A stretch of DNA of 64,000 bases from Bacteroidota bacterium (GTDB lineage Bacteria > Bacteroidota > Bacteroidia > Chitinophagales > Saprospiraceae), in contig JASBVF010000032.1 in the NCBI GenBank assembly GCA_030147525.1, forward strand, positions 1-64,000, given 5' to 3'. The notes beneath the pieces are model-generated. The model made no database searches and was not told the DNA's origin. It was given only the letters and a program-made list of their open reading frames with translations. Shown here in pieces: positions 33,444-41,609 of the stretch. Numbering within the stretch: the stretch's first letter is position 1; each line of letters opens with the position of its first letter. The position numbers and the translations under genes were made by a program.

Positions 33444-33881
33444 ATGGAATTTTCTAAAACAGCAAGTCTGATCATCTATCGCATCCGGGAAAAAGGCCTG
33501 GAGGTTTTCATGCTGAACAATGAAAAAGAAGATGGAAAATGGCAATTGCCACAACGGGAAGTAGCACAGGCATCCGCTATCCCGCTCGGTAACGATGAAA
33601 AATTCATTGCGCTCGATCCCGTTCACCAGGAAGACGGCAAAGTGGAGGAAGGTATTGCTGTTGAAGGCGACTGGCACGACATTCCTTCTCTGAAATCCTT
33701 GCTCATGGAAGATGTTGAATTCGTCAAAACTCAAATCAAACAAATGGGTAGCGATGTAATGGAAAAAGGCACTTTCGTCGCCGTCAAAGAAGCCATCAAG
33801 CGGGTTGCTCCGCATCAATACGAAATGCTCAAGGAGTTGAAAGATATTATCACCGACCGGAATTCTGTTAAGGATCTGTGA
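33444..33881 (+). CDS. Nudix-like protein lacking the Nudix box
   Basis: The first 40 residues of this 145-residue protein resemble the opening strands of a Nudix hydrolase (TASLIIYRIREKGLEVFMLN, then DGKWQLPQREV). The catalytic GX5EX7REUXEEXGU motif that should follow is absent. Instead there is QASAIPLGNDEKFIALDPVH and then helical sequence. It may be a catalytically dead Nudix relative with a binding or regulatory role, or a different fold with a chance match. No signal peptide or membrane segment is present. Terminator and heptad words follow the stop. Confidence 0.6.
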   Translation: MEFSKTASLIIYRIREKGLEVFMLNNEKEDGKWQLPQREVAQASAIPLGNDEKFIALDPVHQEDGKVEEGIAVEGDWHDIPSLKSLLMEDVEFVKTQIKQMGSDVMEKGTFVAVKEAIKRVAPHQYEMLKELKDIITDRNSVKDL

Positions 33882-33882
33882 G

Positions 33883-34015
33883 AAACGATAAATGTTGAAC
33901 GATGAATGTTGAACGAAGGCCCGGCAGTTTTGCCGGGCCTTCGTTTTTTAGAATAAAACCAAAATGGATTTTACTTTTGCTCCCGTTCATCATTCATCAT
34001 TCATAGTTCATAGTT
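33883..34015. repeat. Heptad-periodic hairpin enclosing a terminator (GAACGAT words)
   Basis: The left arm is AAACGAT (33883), AAATGTT, GAACGAT, GAATGTT, GAACGAA (33911). The right arm is GTTCATC (33985), ATTCATC, ATTCATA, GTTCATA (34006), ending 3 bases before the purC start codon. A conventional terminator lies between the arms. Confidence 0.85.
33914..33950 (+). terminator. Terminator upstream of purC
   Basis: CGAAGGCCCGGCA and TGCCGGGCCTTCG form a 13-bp perfect stem with a 4-nt loop, followed by TTTTTT. Confidence 0.95.
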
Positions 34016-34018
34016 AAA

Positions 34019-34972
34019 ATGACTTCTATCGAAAAACGCACCGTCAGCCGCACCAACTTCAACTTTCCGGGGCAAACCAAAGTCTATCACGGCAAAGTCC
34101 GGGATGTCTATTTCATCAATGACCTGCTGGTCATGATCGCTTCGGACCGCATTTCAGCGTTCGATCACATTTTACCAAGGCCGATCCCCTACAAGGGGCA
34201 GGTTTTGAATCAAATCGCCGCCCACTTCCTCGAAGCTACCAAAGATATTTGTCCCAACTGGCTGCTCGCCACCCCCGATCCGAACGTCGCCGTCGGCCAC
34301 CGTTGCGAGGCTTTTCCGGTTGAAATGGTCGTGAGGGGTTACCTCACCGGCCATGCCTGGCGCACTTACCGGTCAGGCCTGCGGGAACTCTGCGGCGTAG
34401 CTTTGCCGGAAGGCATGAAGGAACACGACCGTTTCCCCCAACCCATCATCACCCCTGCTACCAAAGCGGAGGAGGGCCACGACGAAGATATTTCAAAGGA
34501 AGAAATCATTGCACAGGGCATCGTAAGTGCTGAAGATTACGCCGTGCTTGAAAAATACACCCTCGCCCTCTTCGAACGGGGAACGAAAATGGCCGCCGAG
34601 CGGGGCCTTATCCTCGTGGACACCAAGTATGAATTCGGTAAAAAAGACGGCCAAATTTACCTCATCGACGAAATCCACACGCCCGACAGCTCCCGCTATT
34701 TCCACCTCGACGGCTATGCCGAACGCCAGGCTAAAGGTTTGGAACAGAAGCATTTATCCAAAGAATTCGTTCGGGAATGGCTCATCGATCACGGATTTCA
34801 GGGCAGAGATGGCGAGGTCATGCCCGCCATGCCGGATGTGTTCGTGGAAGAAGTTTCCGAGCGCTACATCCAGCTCTTTGAACTGGTGACAGGCAAGACA
34901 TTCGAGCGGGTCGAAACCGGCCAGATTTTGGAACGGATTGAAAAGAATGTCAGGGGGTATCTGGAAGGTTAA
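34019..34972 (+). CDS. purC: SAICAR synthase PurC
   Basis: The 317-residue enzyme joins CAIR and aspartate in purine synthesis. Family motifs are [21 protein letters not shown] (residues 25-45), [39 protein letters not shown] and [20 protein letters not shown] with TPDSSRY. This is the longer form typical of Bacteroidota. The region for a ribosome binding site is occupied by the right arm of a heptad element. Confidence 0.96.
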   Translation: MTSIEKRTVSRTNFNFPGQTKVYHGKVRDVYFINDLLVMIASDRISAFDHILPRPIPYKGQVLNQIAAHFLEATKDICPNWLLATPDPNVAVGHRCEAFPVEMVVRGYLTGHAWRTYRSGLRELCGVALPEGMKEHDRFPQPIITPATKAEEGHDEDISKEEIIAQGIVSAEDYAVLEKYTLALFERGTKMAAERGLILVDTKYEFGKKDGQIYLIDEIHTPDSSRYFHLDGYAERQAKGLEQKHLSKEFVREWLIDHGFQGRDGEVMPAMPDVFVEEVSERYIQLFELVTGKTFERVETGQILERIEKNVRGYLEG

Positions 34973-35028
34973 CAGACGCTCCGGGTATCCATCGTATTTC
35001 GTCTAAAGGCGAAAGCCCTGGTTTCAGG

Positions 35029-35090
35029 CAGGCATAAACAACAAGGCCCGATTCATGACAATATGAATCGGGCCTTGTTGTTTATGCCTG
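35029..35090. repeat. Perfect 28-bp inverted repeat between purC and sod
   Basis: Arms 35029-35056 and 35063-35090 are perfect reverse complements (outer end CAGGCATAAACAACAAGGCC) with loop GACAAT. It lies between convergent genes and probably ends both transcripts, though it lacks long U-runs. The stem is roughly twice as long as the other terminators of the window. Confidence 0.85.
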
Positions 35091-35102
35091 TTTTAAAAGA
35101 AA

Positions 35103-35738
35103 TTAAACAAGCGCTGCGATTTTCCGTGCCGCCTCAAAGGATTCGTTGACGACTTTCCAGTTAATCAGGTTGAAAAATGCATCCACGTAATCCGCACGCC
35201 GGTTTTGGTACTTCAGGTAGTAGGCATGCTCCCATACGTCGAGACCAAGAATGGGTCTCCCCTGGAAACGGGCGATGTCCATCAGCGGATTGTCCTGATT
35301 GGGTGTTGAAGTAATGAACAGGTCACCGGTCGGTTCGTCGACGCAAAGCCAAGCCCATCCTGATCCAAATCGGCTGGTGGCCACGTTTTTAAAGTCTTTT
35401 TTGAAATTTTCAAAATTGCCGAATTTACGGATCAGCGATTTTGAAACACCTGTTTTTTCATCGGGAGCCCCGCCGCCTTCCGGCGACAAAATCCGCCAGA
35501 AAAGCGAGTGATTGTAAAATCCGCCGCCATTGTTGCGCACCGCATCCGAATGTTGGGAAACATTGGCCAGTATCTTTTCGATGGTCATGCCTTCCAGTTC
35601 GGTGCCTTCAATGGCTTTGTTGAGTTTATCGGTATATCCCTGGTGGTGTTTTTCGTGGTGTACGTGCATGGTTTTCGCATCGATGTGCGGTTCCAGCGCA
35701 TCGTAATCGTAGGGGAGGTCGGGCAGTTTAAATTTCAT
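35103..35738 (-). CDS. Superoxide dismutase (Fe/Mn type)
   Basis: The 211-residue enzyme has metal ligands His in MHVHHEKHHQGY and YNHSLFW, and Asp and His in LGLDVWEHAYYLKYQNRR. The active-site stretch NNGGGFYNHSLFW is closer to Mn-type enzymes (NNGGG-x-NHS), but metal use cannot be settled from sequence. No signal peptide, so it acts in the cytoplasm. Length is normal. Confidence 0.95.
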   Translation of the reverse strand: MKFKLPDLPYDYDALEPHIDAKTMHVHHEKHHQGYTDKLNKAIEGTELEGMTIEKILANVSQHSDAVRNNGGGFYNHSLFWRILSPEGGGAPDEKTGVSKSLIRKFGNFENFKKDFKNVATSRFGSGWAWLCVDEPTGDLFITSTPNQDNPLMDIARFQGRPILGLDVWEHAYYLKYQNRRADYVDAFFNLINWKVVNESFEAARKIAALV

Positions 35739-35871
35739 AATAAATTATTTTTGATTTATAAAAAGCCTGACTCGTAACCGAAGACAAACGGAGTTACAAA
35801 ATTTTCGGTCTTAAAATAGGAAAGCCGGTTGACTCACAATCTCATTTGCCCACAGAATAGCTTTATTTAAA

Positions 35872-35903
35872 GTAGGCAGGTTGGCCAGTAGGCCGGTAGG
35901 CAA
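35872..35903. repeat. Octad-periodic run (GTAGGCCG words)
   Basis: GTAGGCAG (35872), GTTGGCCA (35880), GTAGGCCG (35888), GTAGGCAA (35896). Single arm, in the spacer between sod and the queuosine-precursor transporter. The words match those at 1680-1711. Confidence 0.6.
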
Positions 35904-36030
35904 ACAGAATGATTTTCAATTGCTTGAAAGCCAGACATTTTCGTAAACCGCTTGTCTCCGGATAAAATCCAGGCAATGAGTTCGGTCCTAAAACGAACGC
36001 CCACAGGCCATGTTCAACACCGGTCGTAAT

Positions 36031-36810
36031 TCACGCCAACTCATCGCCCCTCGCCTGCAACCTCAACTTTTGCGACATCTCTGCGCCCAGGTACCGGTCG
36101 ATGAAATAATGAGCCAGGTAGATCACCGGCGTGAGCACTACAGCCACAATGAATTTGTAGCAATAGTTGACCGTACCCACTGCAAGGAACAGCCCCATAC
36201 TCCACTTTTGCGGCCCCAGCACGAAAGCGATGTACAGCACCACGAAGCTGTCCACGAACTGTGAGATGAGCGTGGAACCGGTCGCCCGCAGCCATAGTTT
36301 TTTCTCGCCGGTGAAAACCCGCAGCCGGTGAAATACCGCCGCATCCAGCACCTGCCCGATGAGGAACGCCACCAGCGACCCCGCAATGATCCAAAGCCCC
36401 TGCCCGAATACCTGCGAAAATGCCGCCTGCATATCCGGCACGCCATCCGCTTCGTAAATATTCACCCACCACCCGGCCGGCACCAGCCAGATAGCGCCAA
36501 ATACCATCAGAAATGCATAACTGATCAGCCCGGCCGTCATGTACGAGAGGATGCGAACGGCCCGCTTGCCGTAATATTCGTTGATCAAATCCGTCATCAC
36601 AAATACGACTGGCCAGAGCAGCACCCCCGCCGTCAGCGACAGGGAACCCGACTGGCCGAACAGCTTCCACTCCAGGGGCGAAAAACCAAGCGTATCTTCC
36701 AGTGCAAATATTTTTACACCGATGAACTCCGCCACAATGGCATTTGTAACAAAAAATCCGCTGAGGATGACGAACAGCCGGACGGCCTTGTTGGAAAGCA
36801 AATTCTTCAT
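36031..36810 (-). CDS. yhhQ: Queuosine precursor transporter, YhhQ/VUT family
   Basis: The 259-residue membrane protein has six to seven helices and the family blocks VAEFIGVKIFAL, VFVMTDLINEYYGKRAVRIL, AFLIGQVLDAAVFHRLR and LRATGSTLISQFVDSFVVLYI. Members import queuosine precursors (preQ0/preQ1) for tRNA modification. No que genes are adjacent. The spacer upstream of it holds an octad hairpin shared with the divergent gene at 37035. Confidence 0.92.
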   Translation of the reverse strand: MKNLLSNKAVRLFVILSGFFVTNAIVAEFIGVKIFALEDTLGFSPLEWKLFGQSGSLSLTAGVLLWPVVFVMTDLINEYYGKRAVRILSYMTAGLISYAFLMVFGAIWLVPAGWWVNIYEADGVPDMQAAFSQVFGQGLWIIAGSLVAFLIGQVLDAAVFHRLRVFTGEKKLWLRATGSTLISQFVDSFVVLYIAFVLGPQKWSMGLFLAVGTVNYCYKFIVAVVLTPVIYLAHYFIDRYLGAEMSQKLRLQARGDELA

Positions 36811-36821
36811 GCAGGCGTATT

Positions 36822-36909
36822 GGTTGGGGTTGAGAGAGGTTATTTAGGGTTGAGAAGGGTTAGCTGCACGCTTCTCAACCCTCTCACCCCTAATCAACTT
36901 CTCTCAACC
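36822..36909. repeat. Octad-periodic hairpin (GGTTGAGA words)
   Basis: The left arm is GGTTGGGG (36822), TTGAGAGA, GGTTATTT, AGGGTTGA, GAAGGGTT. The right arm is TTCTCAAC (36872), CCTCTCAC, CCCTAATC, AACTTCTC, TCAACC. It lies 12 bp upstream of the yhhQ start. Confidence 0.85.
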
Positions 36910-37034
36910 ATAAATTCAGTCTGGCATTAACCAAAAACAAGGCGTTAAGTTGCGAAAATTTTCCGGTAGCCAACTAATTTCGTTGCTTTGCCGGTCTTAC
37001 TTATCAAGATTGTTTACCTCAGCACACAAAACGT

Positions 37035-38315
37035 ATGAATCCATTCCGCATTCTTCTGACTGCCTCCCTGATTTTCCTGGCTGGCATTGCCTTTTCCCAA
37101 ATCACAGTGAAAGGAGAACTTCGCCTCGGCGACACCAGCCAGGTCCATCTCCTGAACCTCAAAGACGGCAGCCGTCTGACCGGCCGTGTGATCGGGTTTG
37201 ACCAGGATCAACTGACCTTCCTGTTTAAAAATAAAAACACGCTGGTCTTTCAGTTTTCAGAAATTGAAAACATTGAAATCCAATCAGTTGCAATGCAAAA
37301 TGAACCGAAAACCACAATGCCTGCCCCTCCTGCAGCAAAACCGCTCAGCCCCGCTCCGTTCATGTATGCGATTTCCACTTCCAACGGCAAAAGTTTTAAA
37401 GGAAAACTCCTCAAAGGAAACGACTCTTCCATCCGCCTGCAAAATGACGACGGCAGTTTCAAATACCTCAACTGGCGTGAAATCGATACCCTCCGCTACA
37501 TCGGAACTTTACCGGATTGGGCCGACCAGGAAAAGCACATCCTGACGACTTTCCGGGGCGACCGGTTTACCGGCTACGTTTCAGCTTTTGAAGATGCCAC
37601 GCTGTATTTTATCCTCGAAAACGGTGCAGATCTTAAATTTTCAACCAAAGATATCAGACGCCTCGAGCTTACCGAAAAAGTCACTGACATCGCACTTCAA
37701 AACAACAATGATTACGTCGAGATGCAGGGGCACGAGCGACTTTACTTCTCGCCAACTGCCTTTATGCTTAAAAAAGGCCAGGGCGAATTTCGCACCGTCA
37801 TCCTCAACAACTCGGTAGACTACGGGATTTCGGATAACTTCACAATCGGTGGCTCCTTTGCCACGGTTATAGCGGCAAGCCTCATCAGCGGCAAGGCCAA
37901 ATTTGGCGGCAGCCTCAACGATTATCTCCATGTAGCGGGCGGCGTGCATCTATTTGGCGCCTTTGCGATAGAAACCGAGCCGATCGGCGCTGCGCTTGCT
38001 TACGGCTCGCTCACGGTCGGTACACCCGAAAAATTTCTCAGCGTGTCAGTCGGCAGAGGAACTTCCAGCGAATCAGACGGAGGAACCACCGGAATCAGTT
38101 TCAGCGGATCTTTCCGAATTGCCGAACGGTTCCGCCTGTACGGAGAGTACCTCAACTTCTTCGATCCTTACGGCGACAACTATGGGTTTGCCGTATTGGG
38201 CGGCAGCTGGTTCAACGCCCGGCATCGGGTCGATTTCGGGTTCGGGGCTGCACCGATATATGACGATGCGACCCTGATTCCGTTCCCGTTGGTCTCTTAT
38301 GCCTACAGGTTTTAA
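37035..38315 (+). CDS. Outer-membrane protein with three N-terminal Sm-like repeats
   Basis: The 426-residue protein has a signal peptide (cleaved near AGIAFSQ). Residues about 38-80, 113-155 and 165-210 are three copies of a beta-rich repeat: GSRLTGRVIGFDQDQLTFLF, GKSFKGKLLKGNDSSIRLQN and GDRFTGYVSAFEDATLYFIL. Each is followed by a D/E-I-x-x-(I/L)-x-(I/L) strand. The second half looks like an outer-membrane beta-barrel ending in aromatic PLVSYAYRF. The repeats resemble the strongly bent sheet of Sm-like domains, but that is a guess. The function is unknown. Confidence 0.75.
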   Translation: MNPFRILLTASLIFLAGIAFSQITVKGELRLGDTSQVHLLNLKDGSRLTGRVIGFDQDQLTFLFKNKNTLVFQFSEIENIEIQSVAMQNEPKTTMPAPPAAKPLSPAPFMYAISTSNGKSFKGKLLKGNDSSIRLQNDDGSFKYLNWREIDTLRYIGTLPDWADQEKHILTTFRGDRFTGYVSAFEDATLYFILENGADLKFSTKDIRRLELTEKVTDIALQNNNDYVEMQGHERLYFSPTAFMLKKGQGEFRTVILNNSVDYGISDNFTIGGSFATVIAASLISGKAKFGGSLNDYLHVAGGVHLFGAFAIETEPIGAALAYGSLTVGTPEKFLSVSVGRGTSSESDGGTTGISFSGSFRIAERFRLYGEYLNFFDPYGDNYGFAVLGGSWFNARHRVDFGFGAAPIYDDATLIPFPLVSYAYRF

Positions 38316-38552
38316 GGGAATCCCTACCATCTTTTTTATGGAAAACCCTACAGGCATTGCTCCTTTCTGTTAGTTTTGTGAAAGAGATACACACCTGATG
38401 CACCCTGCCTTTTGGCTGAGAATTAATGGTTGAAAGTTTACCGGTTGAATCGAACAACGCACCCGCCTGCCTGTTCAGGCGAGGTCATTGTTTCAATCTT
38501 CAAAACCTGCTGCCAGTTTCTCGCTTCCACTTTTCATCAAATCATCCAATCC

Positions 38553-40388
38553 ATGCAAAAACGCCTTCACTTTCGGTTTTTGACTTCCACGCTTTTGGTG
38601 CTGGGTATGTTTTTTTCAAATGCCATCCAGGCCCAAAGCGGTTGCACCGGCTGCCTGACCAGCCTCCCTACCCTGCCCGGCGACACCATCTACATCAGTG
38701 ATGCGCCCGACGGCACCGCCAATGAATACTACGACGGAGACATCAGCTTCAGGATGCCAAAAACAACGACGCCGGTCAACGCAGTCGACCCCGGCACTCC
38801 TCCCGGCCTTAACATCAGCAATATCACCATCGTTTCCGTGGTCAATGTGCCGCCAGGACTAAGCTGGGAGCCCAACCAGTTTTCGTTTAACCCCGGCAAC
38901 AATACGGATGGTTGCGTGAAATTCTGTGGGACGCCGCTGCAACCCGGCTACTACGACGTGCAGGTGTTCGTAACGGCAACAGTGCTGCTGGTCAATCAAT
39001 CCACTTCGTTTTCCTTCCCGATGTACATCGCACCGGCGGTTAGCAGCAACGATGGTTTCACCATGGAAAACAACTACGGCTGCGGCAGTGTGACGGTCGG
39101 TTTCGAAAACAACATCCCAAGCAACGGCGACCCCGGCTTTACCTACGCATGGGATTTCGGCAACGGCAATACCTCCAACGCCGAAAATCCAGGCGAGCAA
39201 ACTTACTCAACGCCCGGCCAGTACGAAGTCAATTACGAGGCCACCATCGACACCTTCGGCTACCAGCTAACGACCGTGCAAGTGCTGGCTGCAGGCTGCG
39301 ACGACATTGGCCTGCCGACCAGCGTACCGCCTGATCTTTATATTAAAATAAAAGACCCGAACGGCAACCTGCTGGTTTCCACCACACCGGCTTCCAACGT
39401 TTCATTCCCCTTTGCCGTCAACATCAACCTGATGCTGGGCGATGGCGTGTACGAGCTGGAAGTCCGGGACGATGATACTTTTGGTTCGGAGAGCTGCGGT
39501 TATGTCTATTTTGATAAAAACAATACCTCCACCCTCGTCAGCGGAAGCCTGCAAGTGGCGACCAACATCATCCATCCTGTTTCGACGATCAGTTCGAAAG
39601 ATACCGTGTTCGTTTTCGAAGTGCCGGAAGCGCCTGCCATTCAGCCGAATGCTGCGCAGGAAATCTGCACCGGTGAACATACAGAGCTGGAGATCAACAA
39701 CTACGTGGACAACCTGCAATGGTACCGGGACACCACCGTGCTTTTTGGTGAAACAACCTGGAGCCTTTTCGTCTCCGGCCCCGGCGCCTATTGGGCAGAA
39801 TACACCAGTGAAGACGGCTGCAAGTCGCAATCCGATGTGGTAACTGTCGGTTTGCTGCCGCTGCCTGCCGCCCCCGCTTTCCATTCCGAAGGCAATGAGC
39901 TGGTACTCAATGACCCCGCTCTGCTGCCCGCCAGTTACTCCCTGCAGTGGTACCAGGACGGCAACCTGCTGCCCGGAGAAACGGAAGATACTTACTGCGT
40001 AACGACTCCCGGCACTTCGCTCTACACACTGGAAGTGACCGATAATACGACCGGATGCTCCCAGGTTTTCAGCATCGGCGTCACGTTAGATCCTGCTTTC
40101 AACTGCGCTGTCTCCGCCGGAGAACTGGCTGCACTGGAGTCTAATCTGATCATTTCACCCAACCCAACCAGCGATGTGGTGACGGTTGAGTTTGAAACAA
40201 GCACCCCGGAGTCCGTCCGGCTGACATTGCTGGATGCCGTTGGCAGAATGGTTTTTGATGAAAAAACCCAAACGCAAAGCGGGGAAGTCCGCCATAAAAT
40301 TGACCTGACCAACCTGAGCAGCGGCGTTTATTTTCTCAAAATTCAATTGGGAAATGAAGTGACCGGAAGGAAAATTGTGAAACGTTAA
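38553..40388 (+). CDS. Secreted protein with PKD-like domain and T9SS sorting domain
   Basis: The 611-residue product has a signal peptide (MQKRLHFRFLTSTLLVLG...IQAQ), a Cys-rich start (SGCTGCLTSLP), a PKD domain (about 200-280; FTYAWDFGNGNTSNAENPGE), two Ig-like modules (around NLQWYRDTTVLFGETTWSL and YSLQWYQDGNLLPGETEDTY) and a C-terminal T9SS type A sorting domain (IISPNPTSDVVTVEFE, SGVYFLKIQLG, GRKIVKR). It is predicted to be exported and surface-attached. I moved the start to 38553; an upstream ATG at 38430 adds 41 residues without signal character. A 15-bp hairpin follows. Confidence 0.88.
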   Translation: MQKRLHFRFLTSTLLVLGMFFSNAIQAQSGCTGCLTSLPTLPGDTIYISDAPDGTANEYYDGDISFRMPKTTTPVNAVDPGTPPGLNISNITIVSVVNVPPGLSWEPNQFSFNPGNNTDGCVKFCGTPLQPGYYDVQVFVTATVLLVNQSTSFSFPMYIAPAVSSNDGFTMENNYGCGSVTVGFENNIPSNGDPGFTYAWDFGNGNTSNAENPGEQTYSTPGQYEVNYEATIDTFGYQLTTVQVLAAGCDDIGLPTSVPPDLYIKIKDPNGNLLVSTTPASNVSFPFAVNINLMLGDGVYELEVRDDDTFGSESCGYVYFDKNNTSTLVSGSLQVATNIIHPVSTISSKDTVFVFEVPEAPAIQPNAAQEICTGEHTELEINNYVDNLQWYRDTTVLFGETTWSLFVSGPGAYWAEYTSEDGCKSQSDVVTVGLLPLPAAPAFHSEGNELVLNDPALLPASYSLQWYQDGNLLPGETEDTYCVTTPGTSLYTLEVTDNTTGCSQVFSIGVTLDPAFNCAVSAGELAALESNLIISPNPTSDVVTVEFETSTPESVRLTLLDAVGRMVFDEKTQTQSGEVRHKIDLTNLSSGVYFLKIQLGNEVTGRKIVKR

Positions 40389-40410
40389 CAGGTATTTTAT
40401 CCTGAAACCA

Positions 40411-40448
40411 CTTACAGGTTTTGCGTTTTTGTCCGCAAAACCTGTAAG
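40411..40448. terminator. 15-bp perfect hairpin after the PKD/T9SS gene
   Basis: CTTACAGGTTTTGCG and CGCAAAACCTGTAAG pair perfectly around TTTTTGTC. No U-run follows, so it may be a 3'-end stabilising hairpin or a Bacteroidota-style terminator. Confidence 0.6.
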
Positions 40449-40525
40449 CACAATTTATTACGCCCCCTGTTTATTCCTGAAATACCCTATCCACTCCCCG
40501 TTCTCCTTTTTCTCCTTATTTTTTG

Positions 40526-40533
40526 CATCTTTG
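40526..40533 (+). promoter_or_regulatory. -7 box-like CATCTTTG upstream of the subtilase
   Basis: CATCTTTG followed by CC lies 24 bp before the ATG at 40557. It differs at one base from TAnnTTTG. No clear -33 element is present. Confidence 0.3.
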
Positions 40534-40556
40534 CCAGGCACCAATTTTAAACACCA

Positions 40557-41516
40557 ATGATACAATTTGACTGGAGCGAAAAAATTCAACCCTGGGTTTA
40601 CAAAACCTGGCTCGAAAACAAAGGCGCTGATGTAAAAATTGCCGTCCTCGATACCGGCGTCGACCTCGCCCACCCTTCCCTCAACAGCCTGGATCAATTG
40701 GATCATAAAATCAATGCCGCCGTACCCGGTTTCGACCCCGACCGACTGCACGACTTTTGCAACGGCGACGTCACCGACCGCCATCAGCAGCGGGGGCATG
40801 GAACGCAATGCACCAGCATACTGTCGGCGCAGGCCGAAGGCGATAACGACCTGCAAGGTTTTATCAGCAAATCCGATATTTTTATCATCAAGGTCAACAC
40901 CGTCGATCACAAGTTTTTCCTGGTAAAAGACTTCCTGAAAGGGCTGGAAGCCGCCGCCAAACTGAAAGTGGACATCGTCATTTCCAGCGTCTGTTTTCCG
41001 AAGGAAGATGTTGAAGCGGAAAACATTCCACCGGCGGAGATCGACCGGGTTTTCACCTTGCTCCGCAATTCCGGCGCCGTGCTGTTCGCAGCCCTGCCCA
41101 ACACCTCGCTGCTGACGCCCTGGGCCGGTCTTGCCGCTGAAAACTTCCCGAATTACCGGCCGGAAGCGATCAACACGGGCGTGGTTTCAGAAAAAATTTT
41201 TAATAAAAGAAAAACGGAAATCGACCAGCAGCCGGATATCCATTTTATCGCCTCCGACCCCACCTGCGCTTTTTGTAAAATCAACAACGGATATGCCGTG
41301 GAAGCCGCCACCAGCAGTCACGCGGTGTACATGCTGGGCGGGGTCGCCGCTTTGTATATCGCCTCCATTAAAAGAAGAGAAAAAGAAGAATACGAACCCC
41401 GTGAACGCGACGACTTCCTGAAGGGACTCAGTCAGTTGTTTCAACCCCTGGCCACTGCAAACGGCTGGGATGCTTCGCAATTGACCTTGTTTAAAACGAA
41501 GGGAGTAGATGGGTAG
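40557..41516 (+). CDS. Subtilisin-like serine peptidase (S8), no signal peptide
   Basis: The 319-residue protein has the S8 catalytic triad: Asp in VLDTGVDLAHP (about residue 35), His in RGHGTQCTSIL (about 82) and Ser in EAATSSHAVYMLGGVAALYI (about 250, usually GTSMA). The oxyanion Asn is probably in ALPNTSLL. No signal peptide or pro-domain is present, so it is unusual among S8 enzymes in being apparently cytoplasmic. The last codons (GVDG, stop TAG) fall in an octad element. It lies upstream of the 41610 gene on the same strand. Confidence 0.85.
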   Translation: MIQFDWSEKIQPWVYKTWLENKGADVKIAVLDTGVDLAHPSLNSLDQLDHKINAAVPGFDPDRLHDFCNGDVTDRHQQRGHGTQCTSILSAQAEGDNDLQGFISKSDIFIIKVNTVDHKFFLVKDFLKGLEAAAKLKVDIVISSVCFPKEDVEAENIPPAEIDRVFTLLRNSGAVLFAALPNTSLLTPWAGLAAENFPNYRPEAINTGVVSEKIFNKRKTEIDQQPDIHFIASDPTCAFCKINNGYAVEAATSSHAVYMLGGVAALYIASIKRREKEEYEPRERDDFLKGLSQLFQPLATANGWDASQLTLFKTKGVDG

Positions 41517-41594
41517 ATGATTGGATGGTTAAAGGCTTTACGGCAAATGCTTTGAACCATCCAGCCACTCAACCATCCAGCCATCCAACCATTT
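41505..41594. repeat. Octad-periodic hairpin (GGATGG words) overlapping the subtilase stop
   Basis: The left arm is GTAGATGG (41505), GTAGATGA (41513), TTGGATGG (41521). The right arm is AACCATCC (41555), AGCCACTC, AACCATCC, AGCCATCC, AACCATTT (41587). The subtilase TAG at 41514-41516 is inside the second word. The right arm ends 16 bp before the next start codon. Confidence 0.85.
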
Positions 41595-41609
41595 AAAACT
41601 TCACAATTG

